From: Isoetes taiwanensis
Lineage: Eukaryota > Streptophyta > Lycopodiopsida > Isoetales > Isoetaceae
DNA length: 64,000 nucleotides
Assembly (NCBI GenBank): GCA_021234155.1
Contig: JAJEKV010000002.1
Span: forward strand, 21,603,726-21,667,725
Reading direction: 5' to 3'
The notes beneath the pieces were generated by a model. That model saw only the letters and a program-made list of their open reading frames with translations. It was not told where the DNA came from and made no database searches. Shown in pieces: positions 11,456-25,039 of this stretch. The position numbers and the translations under genes were made by a program. Every line of letters starts with the position of its first letter. Position 1 is the first letter of the stretch.

Positions 11456-13083
11456 TCAGGCGGGGACCCTTTGGAGAACATCCTCTGTCAATACACGCTG
11501 AATGATGTCCAAGAAAAACCTGGGGTCGTGGTTTAGGACTTTTGCAAATACGTACATCAGATGTTTGCATGGAACGTATATCCTTTTCAGTTCTCTACCC
11601 TTGAAATCCGGGCATGTGCAGGTGGGATGCTTGCATACCCTCACTGTATAAGTTTCATCTGGTCGATGCAACTGGTATGCAACATCCCTATTGGTGATAT
11701 TGACCTTTACAGACTCAATATCACACTCCAGTTGTAAAGCTTGATTAAGCTTTGTTTCAGCTTCTACACAAAGCTTCCCTCGTCTGTTCATGCGCTTGCC
11801 AAAACGTTCCATAAAGTGGACAGAGCTGTTCAAAGTAGAAGAATTTACACTAGTCATATTGGACATTGAGTTCCGTGGGGTAATCCCTCTAACGAAATAG
11901 TTCCCTCTCTCCAATGTTTCCAACTCTGCACTAGTTATATTTACTCCTTTTGCCACAAGCCAATCTGCTGGACGAGTTGGTATGGCTATGATGCCTGCAG
12001 CTGGATAGTAGGTATGCTGCACATTTTGAGGACAAAATCAAAACCTTTGTGTGATCTCTCTCCCATTTACTTTCCTCTGTCCAGTGAAGCATGTTGCAAT
12101 AGTAGACTCTGTACGAAATTTATTAATTTCAGCATTGCATCTTCGACCATTGGACTTTATTCTACCTTGACATCTTATTTTACTACCAGGCTCTGTTCTT
12201 CTAATAACCTATTCCCCTGGCAGCAAATCATACTCCTGTACAAGGTATGTAGCATCATCAAATATTATATTCCGTTTTGCTGAAGCATCTACCCTAACTC
12301 TAGACTGAGTATGGGCCCTCTTGTCTGGACGATGACTACCGGAACCCACATCCTTGTTATATTCCGTGCTATCTCTGGCCCTTTTTAGCACAGTGTGATT
12401 GTTTCCTTCTGAACCTGCATGAATGGGCCTTAAACCACTATGTAAAACTGCCGAGTTGACTTCGATGACACAAGCAGATGGAGTAACGTTACTAGTCACT
12501 GGAGTGCCCATTCTGCGCATTAAGGTATCCATCCCTGGACCTATTCCAACAAAATTGTGTTCTCTATGTACTTTGCACTTTGCACTTTGCAGCACAGCTT
12601 CTGTCAAATCGTACAAGCATGCATCGTACAAGGATAATTTATTCACGTACCCTCTTGATGCTAGCCAACTAGCATGCACAGATTCTGATAGATTAGTGTT
12701 AGGGATTTGAGCTGCAGTTGCCAGATTCACTCTATCTTCCATGAAGTTGCCCCATCTGCTCACTCTTTGATGCCACCATGCTAGCCACGAACCTAATGAA
12801 CTTATGTCTGAAGGGCTAGTTTTTCCAGGCCACCAGCTGACAATATTTTGAAAAGCAACCTCAGCGTCTTCTGCAGTGTGCTGATCTCCATGCCCTGCAT
12901 AAATTTAGATGCTCTTGTCTATGCTCTTGGAATATGTATTTATTTGTGTGTCGTTGAAGACATTGTTCCCAATGAAACTTATAGCCACGTTCCTTTCCTT
13001 CCATGGAACACAACCCGAATTGCATTCCAATTAGCCTGAGCTTCGTCTGCCATGAATCCTTTGAACTGAGCAGGTGGTGAGTT

Positions 13084-13471
13084 TGTTGAACCTAGTTCCC
13101 CAAATCCAGGCCAACGCCAGAATTTGCACCAGAATTTCAAAAGGAGAGCTATATTCAATAAGAAATAATATTGCAAGTGCCTTCAACATAAGGATGAGGA
13201 GGCTGCCACCCTCTTCATATGAGCATTGCCACCATGCTCCAATGAAGAAACGTGAAGGGAAGAGGAGGAGAGAATATCTCCTCAAATTATTTATCCTTTA
13301 CACCTATTAATCCCCACCATTGTTTTCCACCTCTTCATCACAACCATAAAGTTTGCCTCTTCATCTTAAACCATCCACTGCCACCACTTAATCCCAACCC
13401 TTAAAATCAACCATTACAATATGCCTCAAATATGTTGGCTTACAACTTGTTGAACCACTTGTGGTTCAACA
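13084..13471. repeat. LTR 1 of the TRIM-like element
   Basis: It starts TGTTGAACC, ends GGTTCAACA, and is nearly identical to LTR 2 apart from an indel after CCAGGCCAACGCC. Confidence 0.9.
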
Positions 13472-14608
13472 TTATGCCCCAAAAAAGATGCGGGCCGGTC
13501 CCCTCGGCCCAACACATAATATAGCACTTAAGATACATTATGAAGTACATAGAAATGAGCTGGGCACATCCACACGCCCGCACTGGCTACTTTGGCTCTG
13601 GACCACGTGTGGATAACCATACTCAACAAGTCCAAAAAAGTACTCCCAACGTCCGCACTGGCTACTGTGGCTCTGGTCCACGCGGAAGTAACACTCCTTG
13701 GGAAAATAAAAATATAAAAAGTTACAAAATAGCATCATTAGTGCATGTCACACGTTGACAAAACCTTAGGGTGTCCCAACAAGAACCATGGGGTGCCCCA
13801 ACAAAACCATGGGGTGCGCTAATGAATATTGGCAACAGCAAACAAAGGGTCGGGGCAATGGTCGAAGGCACAAATAATTTCTAGGGTAGGTTATTAGGTT
13901 ATAGAGACGCTGCTGCAAACTCGGTAAAGCCGTTTCAGTTTAGATAATGGCAAAATATAGAAGGCTGAGTTTTCGGCAGCAAGATGTGGCGGCCTTTGGA
14001 GATCAATGGCATCTATCAGCATATGGATAGGCAGAGTCGGCAAAGGCAAAAATCTACGAATCCAAGCATTTTAGCAGGTTTGAGGGCATATTTAGAAAAG
14101 CAGATTCTGAACAAGCTGGTTTTGAGCAGTTCAAAAAGCTCAGGCACCTTCGGATTGCATGGCGCAGTAGCAGATCCAGGTCTTTAGATCATTGCTTTCA
14201 AAATTTGTAAACTTAACACAGTGACCAAGTGAGGCTTATGGTAGCTTTCAGGATTTCAGGGAAGAAAATGAGTGTATCAGAGATAGAAAGCATAGAAGGG
14301 ATGCAGAATCTATGGCAAAAAAATTGGGAAGGCTACGTTCTTTTGAATCTTCTTTTGAGTCTTCTGGAACAGCAGGGAACAGGTAACACACATTCTTCAA
14401 TGATTCTGCATATATATTTCTCCTGCACTTAGCCATTGGTCTGCTACGGGGGGACTTTTTCTTGAGATTAACAACATTGTTGCAAGAAGCCACAAACTTC
14501 ATGGAAATATCTTCATAAAGCACTCAGATATTCTGTTTTCTGATACAGCCTGTGCTTTGGGGAATAAAACTCTGCTCATAGAACAGAGTCCCACCAGGAG
14601 TGCCATAA

Positions 14609-15040
14609 TGTTGAACCTAGTTCCCCAAATCCAGGCCAACGCCCATAAAAAACCTTTCAATTGAATCACTAAATAACATTAAACCAGATTTGCACCAGAA
14701 TTTCAAAAGGAGAGCTATATTCAATAAGAAATAATATTGCAAGTGCCTTCAACATAAGGATGAGGAGGCTGCCACCCTCCTCATATGAGCATTGCCACCA
14801 TGCTCCAATGAAGAAACGTGAAGGGAAGAGGAGGAGAGAATATCTCCTCAAATTATTTATCCTTTACACCTATTAATCCCCACCATTGTTTTCCACCTCT
14901 TCATCACAACCATAAAGTTTGCCTCTTCATCTTAAACCATCCACTGCCACCACTTAATCCCAACCCTTAAAATCAACCATTACAATATGCCCCAAATATG
15001 TTGGCTTACAAAAACTTGTTGAACCACTTGTGGTTCAACA
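14609..15040. repeat. LTR 2 of the TRIM-like element
   Basis: Same termini as LTR 1, with an additional segment of about 45 bp (about 14644-14688), which is either an insertion here or a deletion in LTR 1. Confidence 0.9.
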
Positions 15041-15925
15041 GAGTTCTTTAGTATCATAACTTTGTTTAGCTTTGTGCAGAACTTTATCTGAGCTTCTATA
15101 TCCTCCATTTTCATGTCACATGTTGCTATTGTAAGAAGGCAACGCATACTGTACATTTCAGAAATTACAGTAAGTAAATAAATACTTTGAAATGGCAAGT
15201 GAAAAACATGATGAAAAAAATATCACCTTGAGTCGTACACATGACATGCTAAAGTAGTCCACCCAACAGTGCATTTTACGTGGTCAAAATGTACCCAAGA
15301 GTTTTCTAAATCTCCTCCTGGACTCATTCGATTGACGAGTTCAACTCCAGAACCTGCTCTTGTTGTGGACATTTTGAAGATATAGCACCGACCATTTTCT
15401 TCATCATGAAGTTGGTATGGAAACTTGGAACCGTGGAAAATTCGATATTTGCAGTGCTGTTTTAAGTATATGATCTTTCCAACTTCATCTTTTTGGTGGA
15501 CTTTACTGACTCTTATTTATCCATTGGCGTATCCTACAACAGAACAACTTTTTAGAAAATGAAGATCATCAAATAGTTACTATTTAAACTTGAGTATAAG
15601 AAAGGTTGAAGTTGCTTCAAAAGATTGTCTATTTTATCTCTCCCCCACCACAATCAGTAGTTGTGATCAAGTTGTTGACAGTGAGCTCCATGGGTACCTC
15701 CATCTGTATCTGTCCCTTCTTGCTTCCTATGGAAGCATTAACTCTACTATTGACCATTTGGTGTAGCAAATTTATTTCTTCACGAATTGGAGGAGTTCTG
15801 ATAGGATGATCATGTAAACCAACATGAATGGATAATCTTGTGTGCATGGCTTCGTCAGGTATAACATAATATATCACGCAACTGCATAGTGCGAGGCACG
15901 TTGGCTGCTCCTCACAGTACTCACA

Positions 15926-16464
15926 TTAGAGGAAAAATGAGATCACATTTTGTCCCATTAAGGGATGCTTAAAATGCCATGTCAGCTTTTTAAACTGTCC
16001 AATAAGAGAAGAGCTCCAGTATATCTCATTCCAGTATTATGTGGCAGCCTGTAATTAATGCAGCTGCAACTAACTTCTGTAGTATCATTTTTTCATTACA
16101 ACTTTTGATCCAGAACTCCGATTCAAAAACGTTTTGTAGCGATGGGTTCGTCTTCACAAGATCTATCTAGTGATAACCCATTCATATATCTTTTACGATA
16201 TAAATATATAAGAAATAAGCAAAAAATCGACCATATTGAAATACATCATAAGCATATATCATTGGAAAGATCTTTTCATTCCGCATCTAATGCAACAAAC
16301 GCCGCAACATTTTGACAAGTGGATCAAAAGTTATGGGGAAAAAACAACAGCAATGAAGTTGTTGGTGCTGCATTAATTGCAGTTAATAGAGGGTAGTCAT
16401 TCCATTGGAGGATTCTTATGGGGATAAAATGAGATCTCAAATTTCCTCTAATGCAAGCTAGAAT
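15926..16464. mobile_element. Foldback MITE in the transposase gene
   Basis: ATTAGAGGAAAAATGAGATC at the left pairs with the reverse complement of the right end (ATTAGAGGAAATTTGAGATC). Inner arms also pair (AATTAATGCAGCTGCAACTAA against AATTAATGCAGCACCAACAA, then AACTTTTGATCCA), giving a large foldback. Deleting it rejoins GILAC with EYCEEQPTC in the transposase frame. The target duplication is not clean. Confidence 0.75.
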
Positions 16465-17237
16465 TCCATGTGAACGGGATATAGGACCAAGTGCAGGTAG
16501 CTGCTTCATAGTTCCCTTCCACTGGACATCATTTGGTAGACTTCTGGAAAGAAAATAGTCACACGTTGGATTCATGCATCTTAAATGACCACAACACTTG
16601 GAATATTTAACTATGCCATCGAATGAATGACTTGTCTTATCGGGCTTCGTCCAGAGATGTGGATCAAACTTTCTTTCCATGCCTGCCATAGAATTCAAAT
16701 CATCTGGAGGCAGCTCAAATACCACATTGCCATTGTAATTAGAGGGTAGACACCTCACTGATATTGGTGCAGTAACAGATGAACACAATCTCTTAAGTTT
16801 GCTAGATCCAAAACTATCAACAAGTGTTTGAAATGTGGAAACAATGTTTACAATACTCTCAAAAATATGCTGGATCGGACTATCAACAATTATTGGTGCA
16901 TGAGGAGTGCTGACCTCAAGAATAATAGGTGTGCCTTCGACTGTGACAAAGTTCCCATTACAGGCTAGGGCCACATACATACTCTGCCCCTCTTGATTCA
17001 CAACTTCGTCAGAAGAATTGTCATTCCTCTACCACTCTTGGATTGCACAACACACAATTTTTCATTACGAATTTGAAAACTCTCACACAACCATTTCCTA
17101 GACTGTTGACATTCTCCATTCACAAAAGAGCATACCATTCTCAATGTTTTACCAGGTGATGAGATTATCACGTCATTTGCAGTGAAAGAAAGAATCTCAC
17201 AGTCGTTTGCAACCATTGCAACAACAAATAACTTCAT

Positions 17238-17650
17238 GCTACACAGACAACTCTCTCGCAGGAAACTAGACTACTAAAACAAGAATAGCTAATTTGAAGA
17301 CGTTGAACAATCAATTGAGGTCCTCAACATAATTAATTACGGTCACAAATATTCATAATTAATAAATTGCATGCCAACAATTTCGTATGCTAATTACAAA
17401 ATGCAATATTTTTCGCCCGTTTAAAACATTTAAATATTTTAGGGACATGTGACGTGTGAAAATGTAGGCGTTTTTGAAACCTCTATTGCTTTTGTAAAAC
17501 TTAATTTTCGAACCATTGCTTTTTCAAACCAATAGGCAAACGTACATGTTATTTCGTATCTGCTATCAGTTCTATTTGAAAATCTTAGTCTCTGCTATCA
17601 GGTCTTTCTGAAAATCATTTGTGTTTGGAAAATCATCTGCCCAGTTACAG
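17238..17650. other. Spacer before the microexon cluster
   Basis: AT-rich sequence upstream of the transposase start. No convincing terminal inverted repeat or promoter was recognised. Confidence 0.35.
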
Positions 17651-19220
17651 ACCCAGTGCGGCGGCGCACTTGATCCAGCAAGGTAAGTTCAATTTGAAAA
17701 ACCAGATGCTTGTTATTTTTGAATGGCGACTTCTGATATAGTTTTCCATGATTTTTTGTGAATGTTTCTGATATATTATCTGAACCCTTGCTCCAGTCAA
17801 TCCGACCCAGTGTAGTGGCGCACATCCTCCAGAAAGGTAAGAATGGATTGTTTTTTATTTTGTTTAAATACATTCACACACCTGCCTACAGACCTAGTGC
17901 GGCGGCGCACCTCTTCTGGGAAGGTGAGCAAACTCAGTAGACACAAATGTTTAGTAGGTTTCTCAGGAATGTCGCATCTATTTGTCATTATTTGGGTCTC
18001 AGAAAGTCCAGATATTACACCTTGAATCAGGATATCACAACAAGAAGATAGCTCCTTTTTCTTTCTTTAATCATCCAAATTTCTGTGTGTCTACACTGGA
18101 CTTGCAATTTCCTTGTAAAACAGGCCATTGACGTAGTCTGTAAAACAGGTTAGTTTCCTAGCTATAATGGTTCAGGTTAGTCAAAACTCATTACAACAAC
18201 ATTACAGAAATTTCTATAGTTGTAAGAGATATGGTGCAGTGTAAGATATGATGCAGTGTAAAATATGATGCATCTGGTAATTTCAACCTATTCCCAAAAA
18301 GTAATCTGGTAATATGGGTCTTTAAAGAGCTACTTATAAATCTAACCTGAGATCCTGAGTAGATTGCAGCTGGTAGGATGTGAATTAATTTGTCTATTTA
18401 GGTACTTGCTTGATCTATTTGCCATGTTGAAGACACATTAGGCAATGACTGTGAAGGAGCATATAATTGGTAGATTTAAACTGGATGTTGAAATGTCGCT
18501 GGACAATTTGTTGCTCAGAACCTGATGGCAGAAGACAAACATTTAAGTCCGGGCAACAGTCTGCAGACCTAGTACGACGGCGCACCTCTTCTGGGAAGGT
18601 GAGCAAACTCAGTAGACACAAATGTTCAGTAGGATTCTCAGGAATTTGTCGCATCTATTTGTCATTATTTGGGTCTCAGAAAGTACAAATATTACACCTT
18701 GAATCAGGATATCACAACAAGAAGATAGCTCCTTTTTCTTTCTTTAATCATCCAAATTTCTGTGTGTCTACACTGGACTCGCAATTTCCTTGTAAAACAG
18801 GCCATTGACGTATTTTGTAAAACAGGTTAGTTTCCTAGCTATAATGGTTCAGGTTAGTCAAAACTCATTACAGCAACATTACAGAAATTTCTATAGTTGT
18901 AAGAGATATGGTGCAGTGTAAGATATGAAAGAGCTACTTATAAATCTGACCTAAGGTCCTGAGTAAATGGCAGCTGGTAGGATGTGAATTAATTTGTCTA
19001 TTTAGGTACTTGCATGATCTATTTGCCATGTTGAAGACACATTAGGCAATGGCTGTGAAGGAGCATATAATTGGTAGACTTAAACTGGACTATTGAAATG
19101 TCGTTGTTCTTGAGATTAATTGGGACAATTTGTTGCTCAGAACCTGATGGCAGAAGACAAACATTTAAGTCCGGACAACAGTCTGCAGACCTAGTGCGGC
19201 GGCGCACCTCTTCTGGGAAG
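17651..19220 (+). repeat. Cluster of five 32-nt microexon-like modules
   Basis: Modules at 17651-17682, 17805-17836, 17892-17923, 18567-18598 and 19189-19220 share the core ACCYAGTGCGGCGGCGCACC. Each is exactly 32 nt and is followed by GTAAG or GTGAG. Four of the five are preceded directly by CAG, and the second has its nearest CAG 8 nt earlier. One frame reads RPSxxAHLxxxG in every copy with conservative changes (AAAHLIQQ, VVAHILQK, AAAHLFWE), but 32 nt is not a multiple of three. The last three modules sit in a recent tandem duplication of about 650 bp. A sixth module lies at 31387. Mutually exclusive or 5' leader exons are possible. Confidence 0.6.
17892..19188. repeat. Tandem duplication of about 650 bp
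   Basis: The sequence after module 3 (17924-18566) is repeated after module 4 (18599-19188), including GAAGATAGCTCCTTTTTCTT and the stretch leading to ACATTTAAGTCCGG. The second copy lacks about 60 bp present near 18250-18315 and has a small insertion near 19100. Confidence 0.85.
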
Positions 19221-19559
19221 GTAAGCTCAAACATTCAAATTTTGATGTCTATGTTCTCAAACTCTGTTTATGTAAGCTGCTTAAGCCTTTCATACATCAT
19301 GTTGGGCATTGCTTGTAAGAACTCTTAGGCACTAAGCAAGGTCTTCTCTGCATAAGATTCTGCAAACCCATCGAGCTAAACTGTAAAAGTTAGTGTTACA
19401 GCTATAGCCACATCCATGCTATGATTGTCGCAGAGCCTGCATAAGAATTATGTTGAGGCAGTCTATATAATATGAATGGCAACATGTAAACTCACTTTCC
19501 TCCCCAGATATCTGGGAACTCCCCGGATATTTCAGCTCCGACCTGGAATATGCAGATAT

Positions 19560-19675
19560 TATATTGGGGTTTATTGGGGTTTCCGGATATTGGATTGGGG
19601 TTTTCAGATATATACTTATTGGGGTTTCCAGACATTTTATTGGGGTTTCCAGATATTATATCTGGATATAAGTTT
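19560..19675. repeat. Short TTGGGGTTTCCAGATAT minisatellite
   Basis: Five to six imperfect units of ATTGGGGTTTCCRGATAT, about 20-26 bp apart. Confidence 0.75.
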
Positions 19676-20011
19676 TACAATTCTATTAAACTTTAATAAT
19701 AACTCAAACCTTATAATGGGTATCTGTTGGACATTTTATATGGGGTGGCTCCCCTCTGAAAAGCTGCACCACTCTTTAGTTATTGTTTGTTATCTTAGTT
19801 TATTGTCATCTTTAGTTATTGTTTGTTATGGTCTTAGAGGCATTTGCTCGGCTGTTTATTGTTTGCTCTTTTGTTTATTGTTTGTTAGCAATTTGCTCGG
19901 CTGTATTTTTTCTTGCTTTTTTGTTGACATGTCTTTGAAATGTTGAGATCCCTTATGGATAATAATGTGGCTCTCTCTTCATCTTTTGTTTAGAGTAAAT
20001 AAATATTCTAT
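19676..20011. other. TTATTGTTTGTTA-rich spacer
   Basis: Simple degenerate repeats of TTTATTGTTTGTTA. No gene was recognised. The CACTA element starts at its right edge. Confidence 0.45.
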
Positions 20012-20700
20012 CACTACAACAGAATAGGGGGTTTTCCGTCAAGTATAACGTCAAGCAAAGTGACGCTATGTGTATTCCCAAATTCCTACTAAATGTCACA
20101 GAGTTGACGCTAAACATGCCATACTTTGATGTCGCATGGGCGTCAAGTTTAGCGTCAAACATTGTGTCATGGCTCTATAACGCAAAAATGACACAACGAC
20201 CACATTTGTGGCAATTGCATGACATTTTTATATCAAGCTCATATCCAAATTATTTGATTATTGTGTCACATTTTGTATTGTATTAGTCTCAACTTCGTAA
20301 CTAGATTGTTACACTATATTTACATTTTTGTTTCGCAGGTTGGCATCATTTGCGTCATATTTGTGACCCTTTTATAACATGTTTTGTTTTATTTTGTTGA
20401 CGATATTATTTTATTTTGATAACATGATTGTGAACGAATTATGTCAAGTCATTTCATTTTTGTAATATTTATAAGTCTTTTGCGACATCTACATGTCAAC
20501 TTTATGGACACATGTTATACCATAGGTGTGTCCACATTACAAATATTTTTTGTGATAATGCCACCTCCAATTTTTGTCATTTTTATATTCATCAATAGAT
20601 GCGTTTGACAATTTTATGTTTTAAGTGCATTTCTTATTGTGTTCATATGCACTATCGTTATCTTCATTACATTCAGCGCGCATTTAGTAATCAGATCATT

Positions 20701-23700
20701 CCTATAACTTAGTTGACTCAAACTCACAATGCTTAGTTGTATATAGAAAAATCCACATACATGCACATGTTACGCACTTTGTATTGAAACTGAAGCCATT
20801 TTTGTCAATGTAATCTGCATCAATGTTTAAACAAGTAAAAGACTGAATCTGGGCCATGAATTAGCCCCAGACAATAATATCTTAGCAGATAATTCCACCA
20901 AGTAAATGTTGAAATTACAAAGGTTCATTCTAAAGGATCATAATTTCATACCGCTTAAATCTCAGAGAAAGACAGCTCTTGAAAGCCTTGCACACAAGGT
21001 ATTTCCATATCACACTTGAGTTTCAGAATTGAAGCAACCATACGTAGGTTCTAAATATAGAATCCCACTAGGCACTATACATCAAATCATGTTAAAAGAT
21101 GCATAGCATCCTGTTAAATATCTGTAAAGATCTTCATCAAGTTGAAGCAAAAAGTATCACATGAGCATCATTAGACACCCAAGCACGTCCTTCTTTGCCA
21201 CCATCCAAATCAAAACAAATGTTAGAACATTGGCAAGAAATGGAAAGGCAAGTGTCATTGACTGCCCTTCCGGTCATTATTCAACTCCTAAACTAATTTA
21301 TTGCATAAGGATCAAAGTTCATATGCAAACTAAGAATCCCCTAAGAATCCCCTAAGTACATTACATTATTAATTGAGCACAAAATGAGAGGCAGATATAC
21401 TCAAGCCTGTGGTAGAACTCCTTTGAGCTCATATACATGTTCGCAGTTGCTAGTTTAGTAAAGTGAGGATCTCAAGTGCAAGAGCAATTTCACTAGAGGT
21501 CTAGACATTACTAAATCAGCAGACCTGCTTATATAAGAGATGAACCATTCTTAAAAAAACTAACCTTAAACATCTTAAGGTCCAACGTGAACATCTTTAC
21601 AGTTAGACATCCTTACATCCGCTGAGGTCTTAACAGTTTTGAACTGCCTGGTCATCATAAATAATGAAGGTAATCAATCATCTACTAACCTATTTGAATT
21701 CAAGTTTCAAAATAACTTCAAAGCTGTTGTACAACTTACTTGGAAGTTCAACCATAGCACAAATATAAAAGCACAACCTTGCTGGAGAAAGATTACTGCA
21801 AGTATAGAAAAGAAAGACAATGAGAATAACAGAAGGCACCCAGTACCATTTATGGTCTCCAAATGTTTATTGCAAAGGAATTTAGTAGTAAAGAAATTAG
21901 AAAAAGCCAAAATGCTTTGAACAACTGCAACAAGAATTCATCCAAGTTCATGCTTATAGGTACACCCTAAGGTAAAAAGTAGAGATAATATGATATCAGA
22001 GATAGAACCATGCAAAATAGGCGAAAGATATATACGAAATTAAGAGAAATGTTTCATAAGGATCTGCCCGATCTCTAAACAAAACGGCAAACACCATTTG
22101 GACATTTGGTTTCTCTACTATTACTAGGAAAAAAAAAGGTCCAATTTTTTTTAAGACTAATCATAATAGCCTCAATGTACGCAATAGAGAATTAGCTTCT
22201 ATGAAAAAGACAATATAAATTGTATACCTTGAAAACACGTAAGAAAATGCATATTAAATATGATGGATGGATCTTGATTTGCAAAGGGAAATGTTTTGCA
22301 GAGAGGCTAAGATAATCATGGTTTGAGTTGGCAATCCCTAACCCCTGCTTCCATATGCCTGCTCTTGAAAAATATGATTGGTGCAAAATGCATGTGGCTG
22401 AACAATCTAATTTCTTGGTATCTTGGTAGACCCTGCAACATCAAAGACAATCGCTGATTTATAATGCTTAGAAATAGGAAAGTTTTTGAAGTAGGAAACC
22501 TTGTTCAACTCTTTCCAAATCAATCATCTGGCGCCTTACATTCCTATTATTACAGGAATATGGGATTGTAGATAGAGAAAGATAGAATAAAGGACACAGG
22601 AACTAATGTCCATACATAAATTGCATTAAAACGCAGAGGAGGACAAATTTAAAAGCAAAACATGAAGTGTATTATGCATTTACAGTTGCAAAGGCAGGTG
22701 ACATAAAAGATCAATTAATGACAGAGAAGTAAACTTGCAAGTAAAAACGAATTATTTGAAAGCTTACATGCAGATCATCACATGAAGGATGATTGATGTT
22801 TTTTGATAAAAGATCCCTCTGTAAAAATAAGAAACATCAACAACATGCTAAAAAAACAAACAACGTGATTCAAAAGAACACTTTCAAGGGCCAGCTTCTC
22901 AAATCTCACCATAAAACCATGCTCAAGCTGCAAGCATATGGTATCTTCCATAACAACTCTAGGGAAACGTTATTGCCAATCAAGGCTCAAGTGCAGGAGG
23001 AGCATTTTGCAATGTCATCAATAAAAATTGGAAGAAACACCGTCATCATTCTTTGCTAATAATAATTATAAGGATGGTAGATACCTTCTTGGGAGGGTAC
23101 TTTGAAAATGCAGCATGTTCATGAGCTAGTCCAGGAGTGACGCTGAAGGACCAAATGCCAGCTTTACAAATGAAAATTGTGATGCAGCACCCTGTGTGAA
23201 AAAATAAACATGCAGATAAGCAAGGTATACATGGACACAAAGAAACCAGAAATTACAAAATCACGAAACTAAAAGGAAAGAGAAAAAGGCCCCATACTTG
23301 ACATCGTATCATAGTCACACCTCAGATGCCATTCTGAAACAAAGCAAAAGCAAGGCAGAAGCAGGCTAGGAAAAGAGTAACTTGTATTAACAAAAAGGTA
23401 AGGACCACAAAAGCCAACCCTGCATGCTGCCTATCACCAGTGTCAAACAAATACGTTAGAACACCAAGTGCCCCAATTTTACTGCACCACTGACATTAAT
23501 AAGAATATTGAAACATTACTCTGAAATGGTTTTGATAAGCAAAGCAAGAAAGATCATGATATGCTTGAAGCAAATTCTCACCGTAACATCCCGCTGAATG
23601 TGACCATGGCATGGGATGGAAGACGAACAATGCGACAAGACCAACAGACTTTATCATTCCTGATCCTCTGGTGCAACATAACAAAGCATGCAAAACCTGT

Positions 23701-24400
23701 TAATCAAAGGCAAAAAATTAGCACCGCTGTACCTTGAGTATGCAAAAATGGTAGCCGCCATCCCCATCAAAGCGGCAACTTAGTTCCCCGCCAAAACTAA
23801 AAAATAAATAAAAACTAGCGGAAATGCAGGGTTGGGGTGAAGGTTAGGGCAGGGATGGAGTAGCTACATTGATGAGGCTTATTTTGACACGATTGTCTTG
23901 TGGTATCTTGTGGAGTTTGTGTGTTTAAGACATGAAGTGAAAGTTGGTTAGCGCTTGGAATTAGTGGAAGCTATACATATAGAGGCGCTATAGGGAAAGG
24001 GTGTGAATTTCAGTGGGGCTGTACGATGGCATTTAGAAGGTATCGTGGATTTGAATGCTATGTGATAGGGCTATTTGATGACATTATTGATGCAGGTTAT
24101 TCAAGATTTTCATGATTGACGAGTACATTGCATTGCAAGGTTGTAGCAGTTTTTACGTATATGTAGTTTTTCATGTTGGATAGTTTTTGTAGTTGTTGGG
24201 GTGATTTTGATATGAGCTATCAGACATGAACTGAAAGGTTCTTAGCGCTTAGAATTAGTGCAACTACACATACATACGCGCGATAGGGAAAGATGGTGCA
24301 ATTCCACTTACTTGATGTAACTAAAATTTATCACGATTGACGAGTACATTAAACTGCAAGGTTATGGCAGTTACCTTGTGTGCAGTTGCTGCTATATTAG
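20701..24400. other. CACTA interior, mostly unassigned
   Basis: No complete gene. Short minus-strand open stretches with splice-like ends occur near 23046-23190 (contains TPGLAHEHAAFSKYPPKK before a GT) and 23496-23690, suggesting captured exons that I cannot name. Direct copies of a TTAGCGCTTRGAATTAGTG stretch occur near 23950 and 24242. Confidence 0.3.
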
Positions 24401-24446
24401 CAGTGTTTTATTTGGCTCGAAGTATGTTGTCGTGATTGGCGAGACA

Positions 24447-24675
24447 ATGGACAATTGTTTCATGTCCTTTATTTATAACAACATTACGTACAGTAGACCT
24501 AGCGTGAATGCCCTTCTCATGACCATTATTGCATTGCCTTCTATTGTGGATCTTTGGCTCGATACAGTCGACAGTTGTTTTCTGTCGTTTATTCGTGACA
24601 ACATCGCGTACAATAGACCTGGCATGAATGCCCTTCTCACGACCATTATTGTGTTGCCTTCTATTGTGTTTGACA
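24447..24675. repeat. Tandem duplication of about 115 bp
   Basis: GAATGCCCTTCTCATGACCA at 24507 recurs at 24627 with the flanking sequence. Two diverged copies. Confidence 0.8.
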
Positions 24676-25039
24676 TATATGTGTTGCGGTTGGGGAGAGT
24701 TGTCGATGTGGACCATGATGCCTTTCGCATCTCCTGTTTGCGACCAATGTCAACCTTGGAAAAGGGTCCACAACCTGCAATGCCTCTACATCAATCATTG
24801 TACCTTCTCTAAGTTATAACTGAAACGTATCTGCAATAGATGCAAATTTAAAAATTGAAGAAGTGAAGATATGCTAGTTGCAGAGAAAATTATGGACTAA
24901 TTAGACTAGACTACAAAAGCTAAATAGATATCTGATGTATTTGTAGCTGGCATATCCACATGGCATAAAATTATAATACTACATTTGACTCATCTGAATG
25001 TTTATCAGCAGAAGCAATTAATACGTTCCTAAAATACCT

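Larger units (their letters stand above)
13084..15040. mobile_element. Small non-autonomous LTR element (TRIM-like)
   Basis: Two long terminal repeats, 13084-13471 (388 bp) and 14609-15040 (432 bp), begin TGTTGAACC and end GGTTCAACA. They are flanked by an exact 5-bp duplication GAGTT (13079-13083 and 15041-15045). Removing it rejoins the transposase frame around KLNKVM...AQFKGFMADEAQANW. The 1.1-kb interior has no polyprotein and holds a short direct duplication around 13575-13685 (CGCACTGGCTACT). LTR 2 has about 45 bp that LTR 1 lacks. A standard Met-tRNA primer site was not seen, so orientation is unclear. Confidence 0.9.
11456..17237 (-). pseudogene. SWIM zinc-finger transposase (MULE-like), copy 1
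   Basis: Read leftward, pieces of one protein appear in order. An N-terminal region (17237-16465) contains CGHLRCMNPTCDYF. After a MITE comes a Cys-rich part (about 15925-15630) ending HVGLHDHP, which resembles the GCM1/WRKY-like finger of MULE and FAR1 proteins. Next are about 15520-15046 (WVHFDHVKC, LACHVYD, ATCDMKMED), then GFMADEAQANW (about 13070-12990), TNLSESVHASW (about 12700) and a SWIM finger (CTCPDF...VPCKHL, about 11630-11560). Transposases of this type cut and paste their own DNA in the nucleus. There are several frame breaks, an LTR element at 13084-15040 and a MITE at 15926-16464. Copy 2 lies at 35430-41967 on the other strand. TIRs were not located. Confidence 0.75.
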
